This document shows positions 1 through 9,440 of a stretch of DNA of 61,240 bases, piece after piece. Each line of letters starts with the position of its first letter. Position 1 is the stretch's first letter. A model generated the notes under the pieces. That model did not search any database. It was not told the origin of the DNA and saw only the letters and a list, made by a program, of their open reading frames with translations. The position numbers were made by a program, and so were the translations under genes. The stretch is from an uncultured Paracoccaceae bacterium (GTDB taxonomy: Bacteria > Pseudomonadota > Alphaproteobacteria > Rhodobacterales > Rhodobacteraceae), in NCBI GenBank assembly GCA_947500135.1, contig CANMQX010000016.1:1-61240 (forward strand). Reading direction: 5' to 3'.

Positions 1-219
1 CACAATTTCCAGCTATCGCAGCAGGGCTGATCGGCTTACTGCAAGTGCGAAATAGCGCATTCAATGTCGGCTCCGAGGCCATTTTGACCGATGCTGCGCG
101 GCACACGAATGGCGGCTTGGCGGCAAAACTTAAACCGATACAAGCTCGTTAGCTTGGACAGATCAGACGCCGCAGTATAGTTTTGATATGAACATACTTG
201 GGAAAGGAATATCGCAGCC

Positions 220-909
220 GTGACACCCTTTGGTTCCGAGATTTGGCTCTTAGATGGCCCTGCGGTGACAGGTGCGGCAGGCTTCCAATTCCCCACGCGT
301 ATGGCCGTTGTTCGACTGCCCGGTGACGGCGGATTGTGGGTCTGGTCCCCTGTAGCTCTGACTCAGGATGTTCGCGTTGCCATTGATGCCCTTGGTCCTG
401 TACGCCATCTGGTTGCGCCCAACAGTCTGCACTACACTTTTCTTGCAGAATGGGCCGCTGCATATCCTGACGCGCGGGTCCATGGCGCACCCGGTCTGAC
501 GCAAATAATCGCAGGGACAGCAATTCATTCGACCATTGGCGATAAACCGGACCCTGACTGGGCCGGGGCGGTGGATCAGGTGATCGTGCGGGGAAGCCGG
601 ATCACTACAGAGGTGGTGTTCTTTCACTGGGAGACTTCCACAGTGTTGGTGACGGACCTTGTGCAGCAGATACCACGAGGCTGGTATCGTGGTTGGCGAG
701 CTGTGGTAGCTCGACTTGACCTGATGACGGCCCCCGTACCGTCTGTGCCTCGGAAGTTCCGTATGGCGACGACAGACAAAGTGGCTGCGCGAAATGACGT
801 GAGGCGCATCTTGGAATGGCCTGCCCAACGCCTCGTTATGGCGCATGGCAATCCAATTCAGTCAGGTGGAAAAGAGGCGTTGTCGCAGGCATTCGGGTGG
901 TTAATGTGA
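220..909 (+). CDS. DUF4336 family protein
   Basis: A 229-residue soluble protein that reads like the DUF4336 family, whose members have a metallo-beta-lactamase-like fold and no settled function. Family-like stretches are HLVAPNSLHYTFLAEW near residues 62-77 and VMAHGNPI near the C-terminus. Many of the metal-binding histidines of true beta-lactamases are not evident. The start is GTG at 220, with GGAAAGG about 13 bases upstream; the nearby ATG at 188 is out of frame. It stands alone, with no operon partner on this strand. Function is unknown. Confidence 0.7.
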   Translation: MTPFGSEIWLLDGPAVTGAAGFQFPTRMAVVRLPGDGGLWVWSPVALTQDVRVAIDALGPVRHLVAPNSLHYTFLAEWAAAYPDARVHGAPGLTQIIAGTAIHSTIGDKPDPDWAGAVDQVIVRGSRITTEVVFFHWETSTVLVTDLVQQIPRGWYRGWRAVVARLDLMTAPVPSVPRKFRMATTDKVAARNDVRRILEWPAQRLVMAHGNPIQSGGKEALSQAFGWLM

Positions 910-1224
910 TAGGTTATGCCGCGACGCGCTCTGCTTGGCAAAGCAGACGCTTCACAGAGCGGGGCGAACGGCGACAAAGTCCGCCATCTTACCAGTTCGT
1001 GCGCGCCGCAGCCAACGGCTATGTTTCCTGAACCGGCCCTTCGTAACCAACGCGGCGAAGGTGTCGGGAGAGTCCAAACTGCGCGATGCTGCTGCTTGTG
1101 CAAATGACTGCATTGACGAAGACCCGTCAAAAGACTTAGCAGAATTTGCTTGTGCACTTTTTACTTGAGCCGGACCCTACGTCATAGCTTAGCTCCTCGA
1201 ATCAATGAGATTGGAGCAACAGCT
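910..1224. other. Intergenic stretch, no gene seen
   Basis: About 315 bases of GC-rich sequence between the DUF4336 gene and the MerR gene. Short ORFs in several frames have unnatural composition and no good ribosome binding site. The promoter of the MerR gene should lie near the end. No RNA gene or repeat is recognised. Confidence 0.4.
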
Positions 1225-2328
1225 ATGACCGACAATACGCCGTACATTAACGCCGCTGAGTGCGCTCGTCGGACCGGGGTCACTGTAAGAACGTTGCGCG
1301 TTTACGAAGACCACGGCCTGCTGTCGCCACCTCGCTCAGCCAATAATTGGCGCCACTATGGCGCGCGAGAAATTAGCCGACTGAACGAGATCCTCACGCT
1401 TAAGGCCATGGGGTTCAATCTCTCCCGTATCACGGAATTGCTGTCAGGACATGAAACTAACACTGACGCCATGCTGGCGTTGCAGCAATCCCGGTTGACT
1501 GAACATCGGAAACGGCTTGATCACAGCCTGGGTCTTGTAACAGCCTTGCGAGAAAAAACCACGCGAGGAGAGGTTCTGTCCGTTGCCGATCTGGTGAAAT
1601 TAGCAAAGGAAATGCAGATGACCGATTCTCCGACCAGTGACGTTGCATGGAAACGCTATGAACAAATGCGTCCACGCATCGAAGTAGACAGCGATCCCAA
1701 CCAGCTGACCGACTATATGGGATGTTACCGGCTAGCAGATGAGGCCGTGGCAGAGATCACTGTGGAGAAAAATAAAATCTATTTGCGCATGTCTGGCCAG
1801 ATGCGTGTCCAGATGTTCGCAGAAGCCCCCGACAAGTTCTTTGTAAGAGCCGTACCCTGTCAGGTCACATTTGACCGCAGCGACGGCGAAGTAATCGGGC
1901 TTACTATTCACCAGGATGGGTTGGAACTGCCAGCTGAGCGCGCTGACGAGGCGGCATTTGCTCAGGCGGAATCCAGGCTGAAGGCAAGAGCGACCAGAAC
2001 CGAGGCTGATCCTGAAAGCGAGGACAGGCTGCGCGAGGTGATTGTCACGCACCGTGCGGGAACACCGGACTATGACGCCATGACGCCGTCTCTCGCCCGG
2101 ATTGTGCGCGATCAAAGTCCATTATTGGTTGACGAATTGAGCCGGTTGGGCGCGGTCGAACATATTGATTTCCGACACGTTGATGATCACGGATTTGATG
2201 TATTCGACGTTCGGTTCGAAAACGGTCTGCTAGAATTTGGGCTGAGCGCAGCATCGGATGGGCGTTTGGATGGCCTCTATATACATCCTTCCAAAAGAGG
2301 CGCTTCGTCGCCAGACGAAAGGGTGTGA
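1225..2328 (+). CDS. MerR-family regulator fused to DUF3471-like effector domain
   Basis: A 367-residue protein. Residues about 8-75 form a MerR winged helix (AECARRTGVTVRTLRVYEDH, then a wing region NNWRHYG), which binds DNA as a dimer at long-spacer promoters. A linking helix follows. The middle part (starting near DYMGCYRL) resembles DUF3471, usually found at the C-terminus of serine beta-lactamase-like proteins. The last 90 residues (from DYDAMTPSLARIVRDQ to LDGLYIHP) resemble another module from those same proteins. The start ATG at 1225 was chosen because it opens the HTH directly; upstream in-frame codons encode junk. No metal-binding cysteine pattern is visible. Target and ligand are unknown; the fusion is unusual for a MerR protein. 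Confidence 0.75.
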   Translation: MTDNTPYINAAECARRTGVTVRTLRVYEDHGLLSPPRSANNWRHYGAREISRLNEILTLKAMGFNLSRITELLSGHETNTDAMLALQQSRLTEHRKRLDHSLGLVTALREKTTRGEVLSVADLVKLAKEMQMTDSPTSDVAWKRYEQMRPRIEVDSDPNQLTDYMGCYRLADEAVAEITVEKNKIYLRMSGQMRVQMFAEAPDKFFVRAVPCQVTFDRSDGEVIGLTIHQDGLELPAERADEAAFAQAESRLKARATRTEADPESEDRLREVIVTHRAGTPDYDAMTPSLARIVRDQSPLLVDELSRLGAVEHIDFRHVDDHGFDVFDVRFENGLLEFGLSAASDGRLDGLYIHPSKRGASSPDERV

Positions 2329-2404
2329 TGTCATCCTTACTCACGATACCCGACGAAGGGTGCGGACCATCATGAAAAGTTATGTAGATACGAGGCGGGT
2401 CCGC

Positions 2405-2998
2405 ATGACAAAACAAGCAGCCATCGTTGTCATCACATTGCTGTCTTCTATGAGCCCGGTTCTCGCTGGGGAATTCGACTATATCGACAGCGACCGCAAT
2501 TCTGCGTCGACAACACATCCGCTTGAGTACCAGATACGTATCGACGACGCTTTCAAACCGTTGGGTGAGCTGCACCATCGCCAGGCCAGCCGTGACATGA
2601 TGTTCAACGTTTCATTCGCAGCCTACGCCAATGAACAAGACATCATCTTGATCCACACCGAGACGCTGGAGAATGAAAGCGGAGTACTGGACTACTCCGA
2701 CCTGCCTCACACGACACTGGATGGCGTTGATTTCCGGTTTCGGGAACAATGTGTGCCAGTTGAAGCCACGGAGAGCCTGCAGACCAATCCCGAAGCCGTT
2801 TTTGTGAAAGAACAGGGCTTCGACCTCGTTCTACCGTTTCTGCTGACTCAGTTTCTGATGGCTTCAGCGGACGGAAATGCCGAACTTGTCATCAGTTACG
2901 GGCGGCGCGTCGGCAGTTGCGCGGACATTGCGGATGATTTCAATAAAGAAACACGTGCGCGAGCCGAGGCGTCGATCAGAATTCAAGGGATCAACTGA
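2405..2998 (+). CDS. Exported protein of unknown function
   Basis: A 197-residue protein beginning with a clear Sec signal peptide: charged start MTKQ, hydrophobic core, and probable cleavage after SPVLA. The mature part has two cysteines near residue 115 (EQCVPV) and 175 (VGSCAD), which could form a periplasmic disulfide. Start at 2405 puts the signal peptide at the N-terminus; an in-frame ATG at 2372 would add 11 charged residues and cannot be excluded. It lies shortly downstream of the MerR fusion gene and just before a tiny lipoprotein ORF. I do not recognise a family. Confidence 0.6.
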   Translation: MTKQAAIVVITLLSSMSPVLAGEFDYIDSDRNSASTTHPLEYQIRIDDAFKPLGELHHRQASRDMMFNVSFAAYANEQDIILIHTETLENESGVLDYSDLPHTTLDGVDFRFREQCVPVEATESLQTNPEAVFVKEQGFDLVLPFLLTQFLMASADGNAELVISYGRRVGSCADIADDFNKETRARAEASIRIQGIN

Positions 2999-3035
2999 TG
3001 GCAATCCTTATTGCAACGCCAAAGAGGTTATTGAA

Positions 3036-3137
3036 ATGAATTGTAAAACGCTCTTCACACTGTCCTGCCTGGCGCTTGTTGCGCTGTCAGGATGCAATGA
3101 TCCCGATAGCATCTTCTATCTGCCACTCATTCGCTAA
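3036..3137 (+). CDS. 33-residue putative lipoprotein
   Basis: A very short ORF with a textbook lipoprotein signal: MNCKTLFTLSCLALV followed by the lipobox LSGC and only twelve mature residues (CNDPDSIFYLPL...). It begins 37 bases after the exported protein gene, with AAAGAGG about 12 bases upstream of ATG. Tiny lipoproteins of this type (entericidin-like in architecture) are common but easily missed. It could instead be the truncated remnant of a longer lipoprotein, because the following 600 bases look degraded. Confidence 0.5.
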   Translation: MNCKTLFTLSCLALVALSGCNDPDSIFYLPLIR

Positions 3138-3754
3138 AGCCACAAAAGAGCTGCCGTTGAGGAAACATCCATAAAGGGCAGCAAAGTCCCGCGGTCCGGC
3201 CATCCAGTCAACTTCAGCGCTGCGCTGACGATCAACGTCCGCTTTGGAGAAGCTGCATTGCAGCGTCTGACATGATCGCGGAGGTTGGCTTTGGGCCGTC
3301 CTTACTGGAAGGTGCCGCCTGACTGGCACACATGCCGCGACTGACCCTAGAACGGCTCCGAGTCCAACCTGCTCATCTGCTGCGCTTGCACCAAGGGCCG
3401 CTTTCTCATGCTGTTGTCAGAAACGCAGCCCGGATGGCTTCTTTCATCGCTGCTTGCGGTTCGGTATCTTTTGGCCCGTTTGCCGCCATGACCAACTTCG
3501 AAGTGGGGGTCGATCCGAAACCAAAGCTCTCTCCAACGACGGTTGACGTCTATTACGGTCGTGACAAAGCCATTCTACAACAACGAGAAAGGATCAAATG
3601 AAAGACACTCGAAACGCGACGCTTGCATCACCGCCAGCACGCCGCATAATCAATCAAACCAGATGAGCCAAACTCTCACTTAGTTTGCGCCACTCTTGGT
3701 TCCAAAAACTCTGACGACGGACACGGAGCTAAGAGTCCGACTAACTTATACTTC
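3138..3754. other. Region without a convincing gene
   Basis: About 600 bases. A plus-strand ORF at 3332-3601 is possible, but its composition and lack of a good start site make it doubtful. The segment reads like decayed coding sequence. No RNA gene is recognised. Confidence 0.35.
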
Positions 3755-4486
3755 TTAGTGTGCCTCGCTCACCGAGTTGCCAACGACATATCGACAACGG
3801 CCAGTATTCTTGGCAATATAAAGCGCATCATCCGCGCGCTTGAGTAGGTCGTTCAAATCAATATTTTTGTCTGCAGCCAAACCGGCAGAGAGGGTCACAT
3901 CTTGATGGACTGAGGGCGATAGTTCGAGCTTTAGCCCGTTTACGAGACGTTGTGCGATAGATTCCGCCTGCACCACGTTCGTTCTAGAGAGAAAGACTAC
4001 GAATTCCTCTCCGCCAGTGCGGGCAACTGCATCGCACGTGCGGATACTTGAATTGAGAAGTTCGGCTATCCTTACCAAACACGCGTCGCCAGCCGCATGG
4101 CCATGTGTATCGTTGATGTTCTTGAAGTGATCGATATCAAGCGCGATTAGAGTGTTTTCGCAATCAGAATCGGCCATTTGGCGCTTCACCTCGTGAAAAA
4201 ATGCCCGTCTGTTCATCAGGCCTGTGAGCTGGTCGGTTGAGGCAAGCCATGTTAGCCGGTCCGTAAGCCTTGCAGTGTGCTGTAACAAAGCCAGAAACAA
4301 TGCGACGAAAGGGAGTGCGACAATCATGACATCCCTTGCGTAGATCACGACAGTGTCATCCATACCATTCAAAGCAAATTCTTCAATTAGAATAACGCCT
4401 ACGGCGATCAAGAACAGCGTGGTAGGGAGCCGGATGATCCAGCCAAGCCAACTTCTAGGTGCCATGAGATGCAGGAGTAGAGACAT
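3755..4486 (-). CDS. Membrane diguanylate cyclase (GGEEF)
   Basis: A 243-residue protein that should make cyclic di-GMP from two GTP. Two hydrophobic segments (about residues 15-35 and 52-69) form a minimal membrane anchor. A short coiled linker follows and then a full GGDEF domain from STDQLTGLMNRRAFF at residue 83. The active motif is GGEEF at 158-162. An RxxD inhibitory I-site (RTCD, 149-152) sits five residues before it, as in product-inhibited cyclases. There is no PAS, GAF or REC sensor domain, so the signal input is not obvious. It is a single gene running against its neighbours. Confidence 0.92.
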   Translation of the reverse strand: MSLLLHLMAPRSWLGWIIRLPTTLFLIAVGVILIEEFALNGMDDTVVIYARDVMIVALPFVALFLALLQHTARLTDRLTWLASTDQLTGLMNRRAFFHEVKRQMADSDCENTLIALDIDHFKNINDTHGHAAGDACLVRIAELLNSSIRTCDAVARTGGEEFVVFLSRTNVVQAESIAQRLVNGLKLELSPSVHQDVTLSAGLAADKNIDLNDLLKRADDALYIAKNTGRCRYVVGNSVSEAH

Positions 4487-5166
4487 GAAGTGCGTTGAGC
4501 TATCGACTGCAAAAATAATACGAACACTTTAGCCTAGCTGAAGCGGCTAAAGAAAAAGTAAATCCGAACGTGACTGCGGCGAGGGGTCTGCGCTTGCAGA
4601 GACCGTTCAATTATCTGTGGTGTCTTTTTGTACAGGCAGTGAGATGCTTCCGCTTTGGGACAAAGATGGAGGTAGATATGCATTGGCGCATCACAGCTGA
4701 CGCAGTTGATCCGACGGGAGAAGAGTACCGGAAGGAGTTTTTGTTGAGAAAAATCTCCACGAGTTGACGGAGGGCCGCATCGGGTTCTCAATCGACGACG
4801 GCAATTGGGCCGCACTGCTGGCAGGATAGATCGACCAATGCGTTTGCAGCAAAAAACACCAAGAGCGGAAGGACGAAGCCGCTCGCGCGGCACCTGCGTT
4901 GGAGCAGTTGGAACTTCATGGAAGCGGACATGCATTATGCGAAAGCTACCGGGTTGTGGCTGGCAAACCTGCATCGCAAACATCCGTTTCTAAGATAGCA
5001 CTTAGTGCAACATGATACGTTGTATATCCGCTGTCTCCGGAACACTTGGTCATTCAAAACCAGTCACGGGACAGGCTGGAATTCCTTACCCTTGCCTTGT
5101 CAGGGATAGGCAGATTGAAAGAGATGTGTTGTGATGACGTCATTATCTTACACGGGGGATTAGAAG
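4487..5166. other. Intergenic region with a decayed ORF remnant
   Basis: About 680 bases with no intact gene. On the plus strand near 4678-4800, MHWRITADAVDPTGEEYRKE continues after a frame change as EKNLHELTEGRIGFSIDD. This is what one expects from a frameshifted old gene, possibly a transposase N-terminus of the ISKra4 kind; the family guess is weak. The sequence just before 5167 should hold the promoter of the large VWA gene. Confidence 0.35.
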
Positions 5167-7602
5167 TTGAACCGTTACTTAATCGCATTTTTCGCAATCA
5201 TTCTTACGCATCCAGCTCATGCTCAGGACAACCCCAACACTATTTTGGTGATGGACGGCTCTGGGTCCATGTGGGGACAGATCGACGGCGTTGCCAAGAT
5301 TACCATCGCCCAAGAGGTCGTAGGCAACCTGATGGAAACGTTGCCCATGGACCAGAACATTGGCTTAACGGTTTATGGCCACCGCGAGCGCGGCAATTGT
5401 ACCGACATCCAAACCATCGTGGCCCCGGGTCCCGACACACGCGGCGCGATCCAGGATGCCGTGAATGCGATCAAGCCTTTGGGTAAAACCCCCATGACGG
5501 ACAGCATCATCGCCGCAGCAGAAACGCTTCGTTATACCGAAGACAGTGCAACGGTAATCCTTGTCAGCGACGGTGTGGAAACCTGTAACCCTGACCCCTG
5601 CGCAGCAATGCGGATTCTTGAAGAGGCTGCAATTGATTTCACGGCCCATGTGGTTGGCTTTGATGTCGGCTCTGACCCCGAAGCGCTTGCGCAAATGCGT
5701 TGCATTGCTGAAGAAACCGGTGGGCAGTTTCTAACAGCCGAAACGGCAGAGGAACTGGGTGCCGCTTTGCAAACGGTCGCAGCCGAGCCTGAAATCATCA
5801 CCGTGCCCATGTCATTCACGGCCGTAATCGGCGAAGATAAGCGCCTGATTCAAAGCCCGGTCTTGTGGGACATCAACTCGGATTCCGGCACGATAGTAGA
5901 GGAATTGCGGGACAACCCGCTGACCTTCGATATCGTCGAGGGCGCATATGTCGCCACGGCCTATAGCCTTGAACTGGAAGAGACGGTCAATGTAAACTTC
6001 GTCGCCATCGATGGCGGGGAAACCATGGTTGAGGCGATCTTTGAAGAACCAATACCATCCGCCAGCCTGATCGCTCCGAGCTCCGCGTTGCTGGGCGACA
6101 CCATCGATGTGGGCTGGAACGGCCCCGGCGACGACCGCGATTTTGTAGCGGTGTCTGAACCGGATGACACAGGCTACATCAACTACGGCTACATCCGAGA
6201 TGGCAACCCGACAGAGGTGCAAATGCCATCTGCCGTTGGCATGTATGAACTGCGTTATTTTGTCGAGCCGGGTCGGGACATCCTCGCCACACGCATGATC
6301 GAGATCCTGCCGGTCGAGGTCACGCTGAACGCCTCTGACAGCGCCGCAGCAGGCGCTGACGTAGCTGTGACATGGACCGGCCCCAACTATGAAGGCGACT
6401 ACATTGCGGTCGAAACACCCGGTGGCAATCGCTACATTAACTACGCTCCTACCCGTGAAGGCAACACGTTAATGTTGCAAATGCCGCCAGAGCCCGGAGA
6501 CTATGAAATTCGCTATGTTATGCGACAGGATACCACCGTGCTCGCAACCCTACCGATCACGGTCAAAGAATTGGCGGTGCGTGTCATCACCCAAGCCGAA
6601 GCACCGGTTGGGGCGGATGTGACAGTGGGTTGGGAAGGACCAGATTATGATGGCGACTACATTGCTGTGGAGGAAGTCGGAGGCAATCGCTACATCAACT
6701 ACACGAACACGTCTGAAGGCAATCCGCTGCAATTGCAAATGCCGTCAGAACCGGGAGATTACGAGATCCGCTATGTCTTGCGGCAAGACGGTCAAGTGCT
6801 TGCCAGTCAGCCGATCACGGTTGTACCACTTGGGGTTTCGGTGAACGCGTCAGGTGCCGCTCCTGCGGGCGGTGACGTGGTCGTCAACTGGTCTGGTCCC
6901 GACTATCCCGGCGACTACATCGCGGTCGAAGAGGTCGGCGGGAATCGCTACATCAACTATGCCAACACCGCAGACGGCAATCCTTTGAATCTGCAGATGC
7001 CTGCAGAGCCAGGGACCTACGAAATTCGCTATGTCCTGCGGCAGGACAACGAAGTGCTTGCTTCAAAACCGATCACGGTCACCCCACTTAAATCGACATT
7101 GACGATACCTGACAACGCCATCGCAGGTGAGACAATCGTGGTCACATGGGAAGGCCCCGACTACAATGCTGACTACATTGCCGTGGAAGAGGTCGGTGGC
7201 GATCGCTACATCAACTACGTAAACACGGCCGACGGCAACCCGGCCAAACTACAGATGCCAGCCGAGCCCGGAGACTACGAGGTACGCTATGTCATGCGAC
7301 AGGACACAACCATACTTGCCCGCGCTCCCATCACAGTCGACCCTGTTAAAGTGCAATTGATCGCAGAGAAAACGGCGGCGGCTGGCACTGCAATCATTGT
7401 GGGCTGGGATGGCCCGGACTATGCGGGCGATTACATCGCAATCTCAATACCTGACTCTGATAGGCATGAAACCTATGCGGCCACAAGCAGTGGAAACCCG
7501 GTGACTGTGCGATTGCCCGACACACCAGGTGTCTATGAAGTCCGCTATGTGATGCGGCAGGGCAGCACTGTTGTGGCGCGATTGCCGCTGACGCTGGAAT
7601 GA
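5167..7602 (+). CDS. Exported von Willebrand A protein with six Ig-like repeats
   Basis: An 811-residue secreted or periplasmic protein. Residues 1-19 are a signal peptide ending AHA. A VWA domain follows, with a MIDAS metal site DGSGSMWG at 30-37 and the TDS and SDGVETC elements further on; such domains bind protein partners through a divalent metal. From about residue 297 come six tandem copies of an 86-residue beta-rich module. The start is TTG at 5167, chosen because it opens the signal peptide and follows a strong GGGGGA about 8 bases upstream. No membrane anchor or LPXTG motif is present. The architecture suggests a surface or periplasmic adhesion or scaffold role; the partner is unknown. 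It is monocistronic. Confidence 0.85.
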   Translation: MNRYLIAFFAIILTHPAHAQDNPNTILVMDGSGSMWGQIDGVAKITIAQEVVGNLMETLPMDQNIGLTVYGHRERGNCTDIQTIVAPGPDTRGAIQDAVNAIKPLGKTPMTDSIIAAAETLRYTEDSATVILVSDGVETCNPDPCAAMRILEEAAIDFTAHVVGFDVGSDPEALAQMRCIAEETGGQFLTAETAEELGAALQTVAAEPEIITVPMSFTAVIGEDKRLIQSPVLWDINSDSGTIVEELRDNPLTFDIVEGAYVATAYSLELEETVNVNFVAIDGGETMVEAIFEEPIPSASLIAPSSALLGDTIDVGWNGPGDDRDFVAVSEPDDTGYINYGYIRDGNPTEVQMPSAVGMYELRYFVEPGRDILATRMIEILPVEVTLNASDSAAAGADVAVTWTGPNYEGDYIAVETPGGNRYINYAPTREGNTLMLQMPPEPGDYEIRYVMRQDTTVLATLPITVKELAVRVITQAEAPVGADVTVGWEGPDYDGDYIAVEEVGGNRYINYTNTSEGNPLQLQMPSEPGDYEIRYVLRQDGQVLASQPITVVPLGVSVNASGAAPAGGDVVVNWSGPDYPGDYIAVEEVGGNRYINYANTADGNPLNLQMPAEPGTYEIRYVLRQDNEVLASKPITVTPLKSTLTIPDNAIAGETIVVTWEGPDYNADYIAVEEVGGDRYINYVNTADGNPAKLQMPAEPGDYEVRYVMRQDTTILARAPITVDPVKVQLIAEKTAAAGTAIIVGWDGPDYAGDYIAISIPDSDRHETYAATSSGNPVTVRLPDTPGVYEVRYVMRQGSTVVARLPLTLE
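6055..7599 (+). repeat. Six tandem 258-bp coding repeats
   Basis: Six in-frame units of about 86 codons. Each carries the pattern (V/I)xWxGPDYxGDYIAVEE, then GGNRYINYxNTxxGNP, LQMPxEPGDYEIRYVxRQ and PITV. Units 2 to 5 are the most alike; the first and last are diverged, as expected from growth by internal duplication. Each unit is probably one beta-sandwich domain. Confidence 0.9.
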
Positions 7603-8035
7603 GGCAAGGGCGACAATTTTTCTCAGTAACCTCGGTTGTTTTTCAGGATTCAGCTGAACATTTCTGAGTAATACTTGCTATTCGCGATAACTTGGCGAAA
7701 GACTAGGTCCACTCCCCACGGTTCGTCGCGGTGAGAGGAAGGCGCCAAAGTTTCAGACGCCCGACCTCCTGCTTGCAAGTATGCTTCTCAGCCGTCATCT
7801 GACAGTTTTGGTCGGTTGACTGGTGGCAGCCCCAAGACGCGCGTCGTTGACCCTGGTCTTTAAGGGTGTTTTTCAAGAGTGCTAGACTCAGGCAGGGCGG
7901 ATCCGGCCATTCGCGCAATTTAGGCGAATGGCCATTTTGATTGGCCTAACGCTCTAAACAAATTTGTCCGACTGAAGCGGTCAGATGTCTGCTTTGAGTC
8001 CGGGCCTACCAGCGTTAAGACAAAACGCTTATTAA
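7603..8035. other. Intergenic stretch, nothing recognised
   Basis: About 430 bases between the VWA gene and the broken VOC gene. Short ORFs on the minus strand have no family resemblance or good ribosome site. An AACCTCGGTTGTTTTT element shortly after the VWA stop may help end transcription but has only a short stem. Confidence 0.3.
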
Positions 8036-8409
8036 TCAAGCTATGTGAGAAGCCAACCACCAAACGTTGCCACATGGGTCGTTTATGCAGCCATCCGATC
8101 TCTATGTGGTCGATCATTTGGTTTCATCAACGATGTAGCGCCAAGCGCCACCGCGGCGTCATAAGCCATGTCTGCATTTCTGACGTGAATATGCATCTGG
8201 GACACCTTTGCAGGGTAGCCATTCGTGCTTTCGTTCAACATAATCAATGAGTTGCCAACCATCAAACGAGCATGCTGAACGGTGTCGTTGTTGTATCTGT
8301 TTTCCTTGACCACGTTTGCGCCAAACGCTTTGATCAGGAAGTCGATCAGACGATCCGCCTTCTGAACCGTAAAATAGGGCGTGATCGCTTGTTGAACTGC
8401 ATCGGACAT
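8036..8409 (-). pseudogene. VOC (glyoxalase-fold) protein gene, frameshifted
   Basis: The uninterrupted frame gives a 108-residue protein starting MSDAVQQAITPYFTVQKAD. It is a vicinal-oxygen-chelate protein of the PhnB/YdeM-like kind, with alternating beta strands and the HIHVRNADMAYDAAVALGA segment. It ends early at DRMAA. In another frame the sequence immediately resumes as GCINDPCGNVWWLASHIA and stops at 8036; this is exactly the expected C-terminal DPxGNxWxLA motif of the family. A single indel near 8085-8095 therefore breaks the gene. Either it is a recent pseudogene or the base is a sequencing error. Confidence 0.75.
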
Positions 8410-8602
8410 GCCGCATCGCTCGCTCGTCCCTACTTAGGTTGTTTTGCACAAACCGGCAGATGCGCCCAGCGTCCGCAATGTCCAACTTAACCGAACATAG
8501 CGAACCGGCAACTGCTGAGGAATGCGAATGGCTTGCGCTGTGCGGTGTATTTCTGGTATTCCGAAACCGACCATTCCAAGGGCTTGAGCAGTTGCGTTAG
8601 CA

Positions 8603-8800
8603 TCAGTTCAACTTTGTTGAGTTTTCCCAAATAACGCGCTGACGTGCAATCCAGATGTGCTCTGGCATTTGCGAGATTACTGCATTTTCATTGCCAGAAA
8701 GCAGCTTTGCTTCGGCTGCTGTTTCCGCCAATGCCCATCCGTGAGAGTCGGAGCCATCAGATTGGCCTCCTAGTACCTTGATTTTCCAAACTTGTAACAT
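8603..8800 (-). CDS. Small hypothetical protein (65 aa)
   Basis: Starts MLQVWKIKVLGG and is mildly acidic, with a balanced amino-acid composition, including GWALAETAAEAKLLSG and a closing WENSTKLN. Natural-looking composition is the only support; no family is recognised and no neighbour shares its strand closely. A start three codons upstream (8809) is possible. Confidence 0.4.
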   Translation of the reverse strand: MLQVWKIKVLGGQSDGSDSHGWALAETAAEAKLLSGNENAVISQMPEHIWIARQRVIWENSTKLN

Positions 8801-8959
8801 AATGAGCACTTTGCAGAACTGGGTTTACAAAACTTTAACGCCCACGTTACTTCGCAATAAAACTAATGATGACCGGGTGTCGCGAAACAGGGTAAACCAC
8901 GATGAGAAGATCCAGACGACGGAGGGATGTCCTGCAGAAGGTAAACTGTTGAGATGGTT

Positions 8960-9145
8960 CTACTGTTGAAGCAGTGCGACAGCCATAAATAGCATGTTTG
9001 CTCTTCTGGATTGGCCCCGACGAACTAGATTGTAGGCTTCGTGTTCCATTGCAGCAATAAGCGTTAGCGTGGACTCCAGTATTCGTGTGGTCTGGTCACT
9101 ATCTTGGTCATCACTGGCTACACTCATTGTCACATGTTTCAACAT
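8960..9145 (-). CDS. Small hypothetical protein (61 aa)
   Basis: A predicted helical peptide, MLKHVTMSVASDDQDSDQTT followed by RILESTLTLIAAMEHEAYNL and VRRGQSRRANMLFMAVALLQ. It looks like a short two-helix protein. Upstream sequence GGATCAGGGTAG offers a weak ribosome site. No family is recognised. Confidence 0.4.
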   Translation of the reverse strand: MLKHVTMSVASDDQDSDQTTRILESTLTLIAAMEHEAYNLVRRGQSRRANMLFMAVALLQQ

Positions 9146-9440
9146 TGTTCACTACCCTGATCCTCCCCCAGCCTTGGTTTCAGGTTCAGCAGAAATGGTT
9201 AACGAAATCTAAATTTCGGCCAAATCGAGCCAGTTTTATATCTAATGACGAGAAAGCGCCAGCTTTGGGGGGCAGGTCATTGCTTCTAGCGCAAGGAAGC
9301 GAGCGGCGCTCGGGGATAACGGAAGTTATTACTAGGAACAGTCGATCTTGGAACTACTTTCGTGACTGCGACTTACCCAACAAGCATGCCATCCTCAGCG
9401 TAAGATATTTTGAGCAAAAGAAGGAGTTCGGATATTGAAT

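Noticed and set aside
250..846. Minus-strand ORF of 198 codons opposite the DUF4336 gene
   Set aside because: It is an antisense shadow; His/Arg-rich composition and no recognisable domain.
6055..7599. Tandem repeats considered as a non-coding satellite
   Set aside because: They stay in frame and encode a conserved 86-residue domain.
9085..9438. Plus-strand ORF of 117 codons overlapping the 61-residue minus-strand ORF
   Set aside because: No start site and low-quality composition; the minus-strand reading is more natural.
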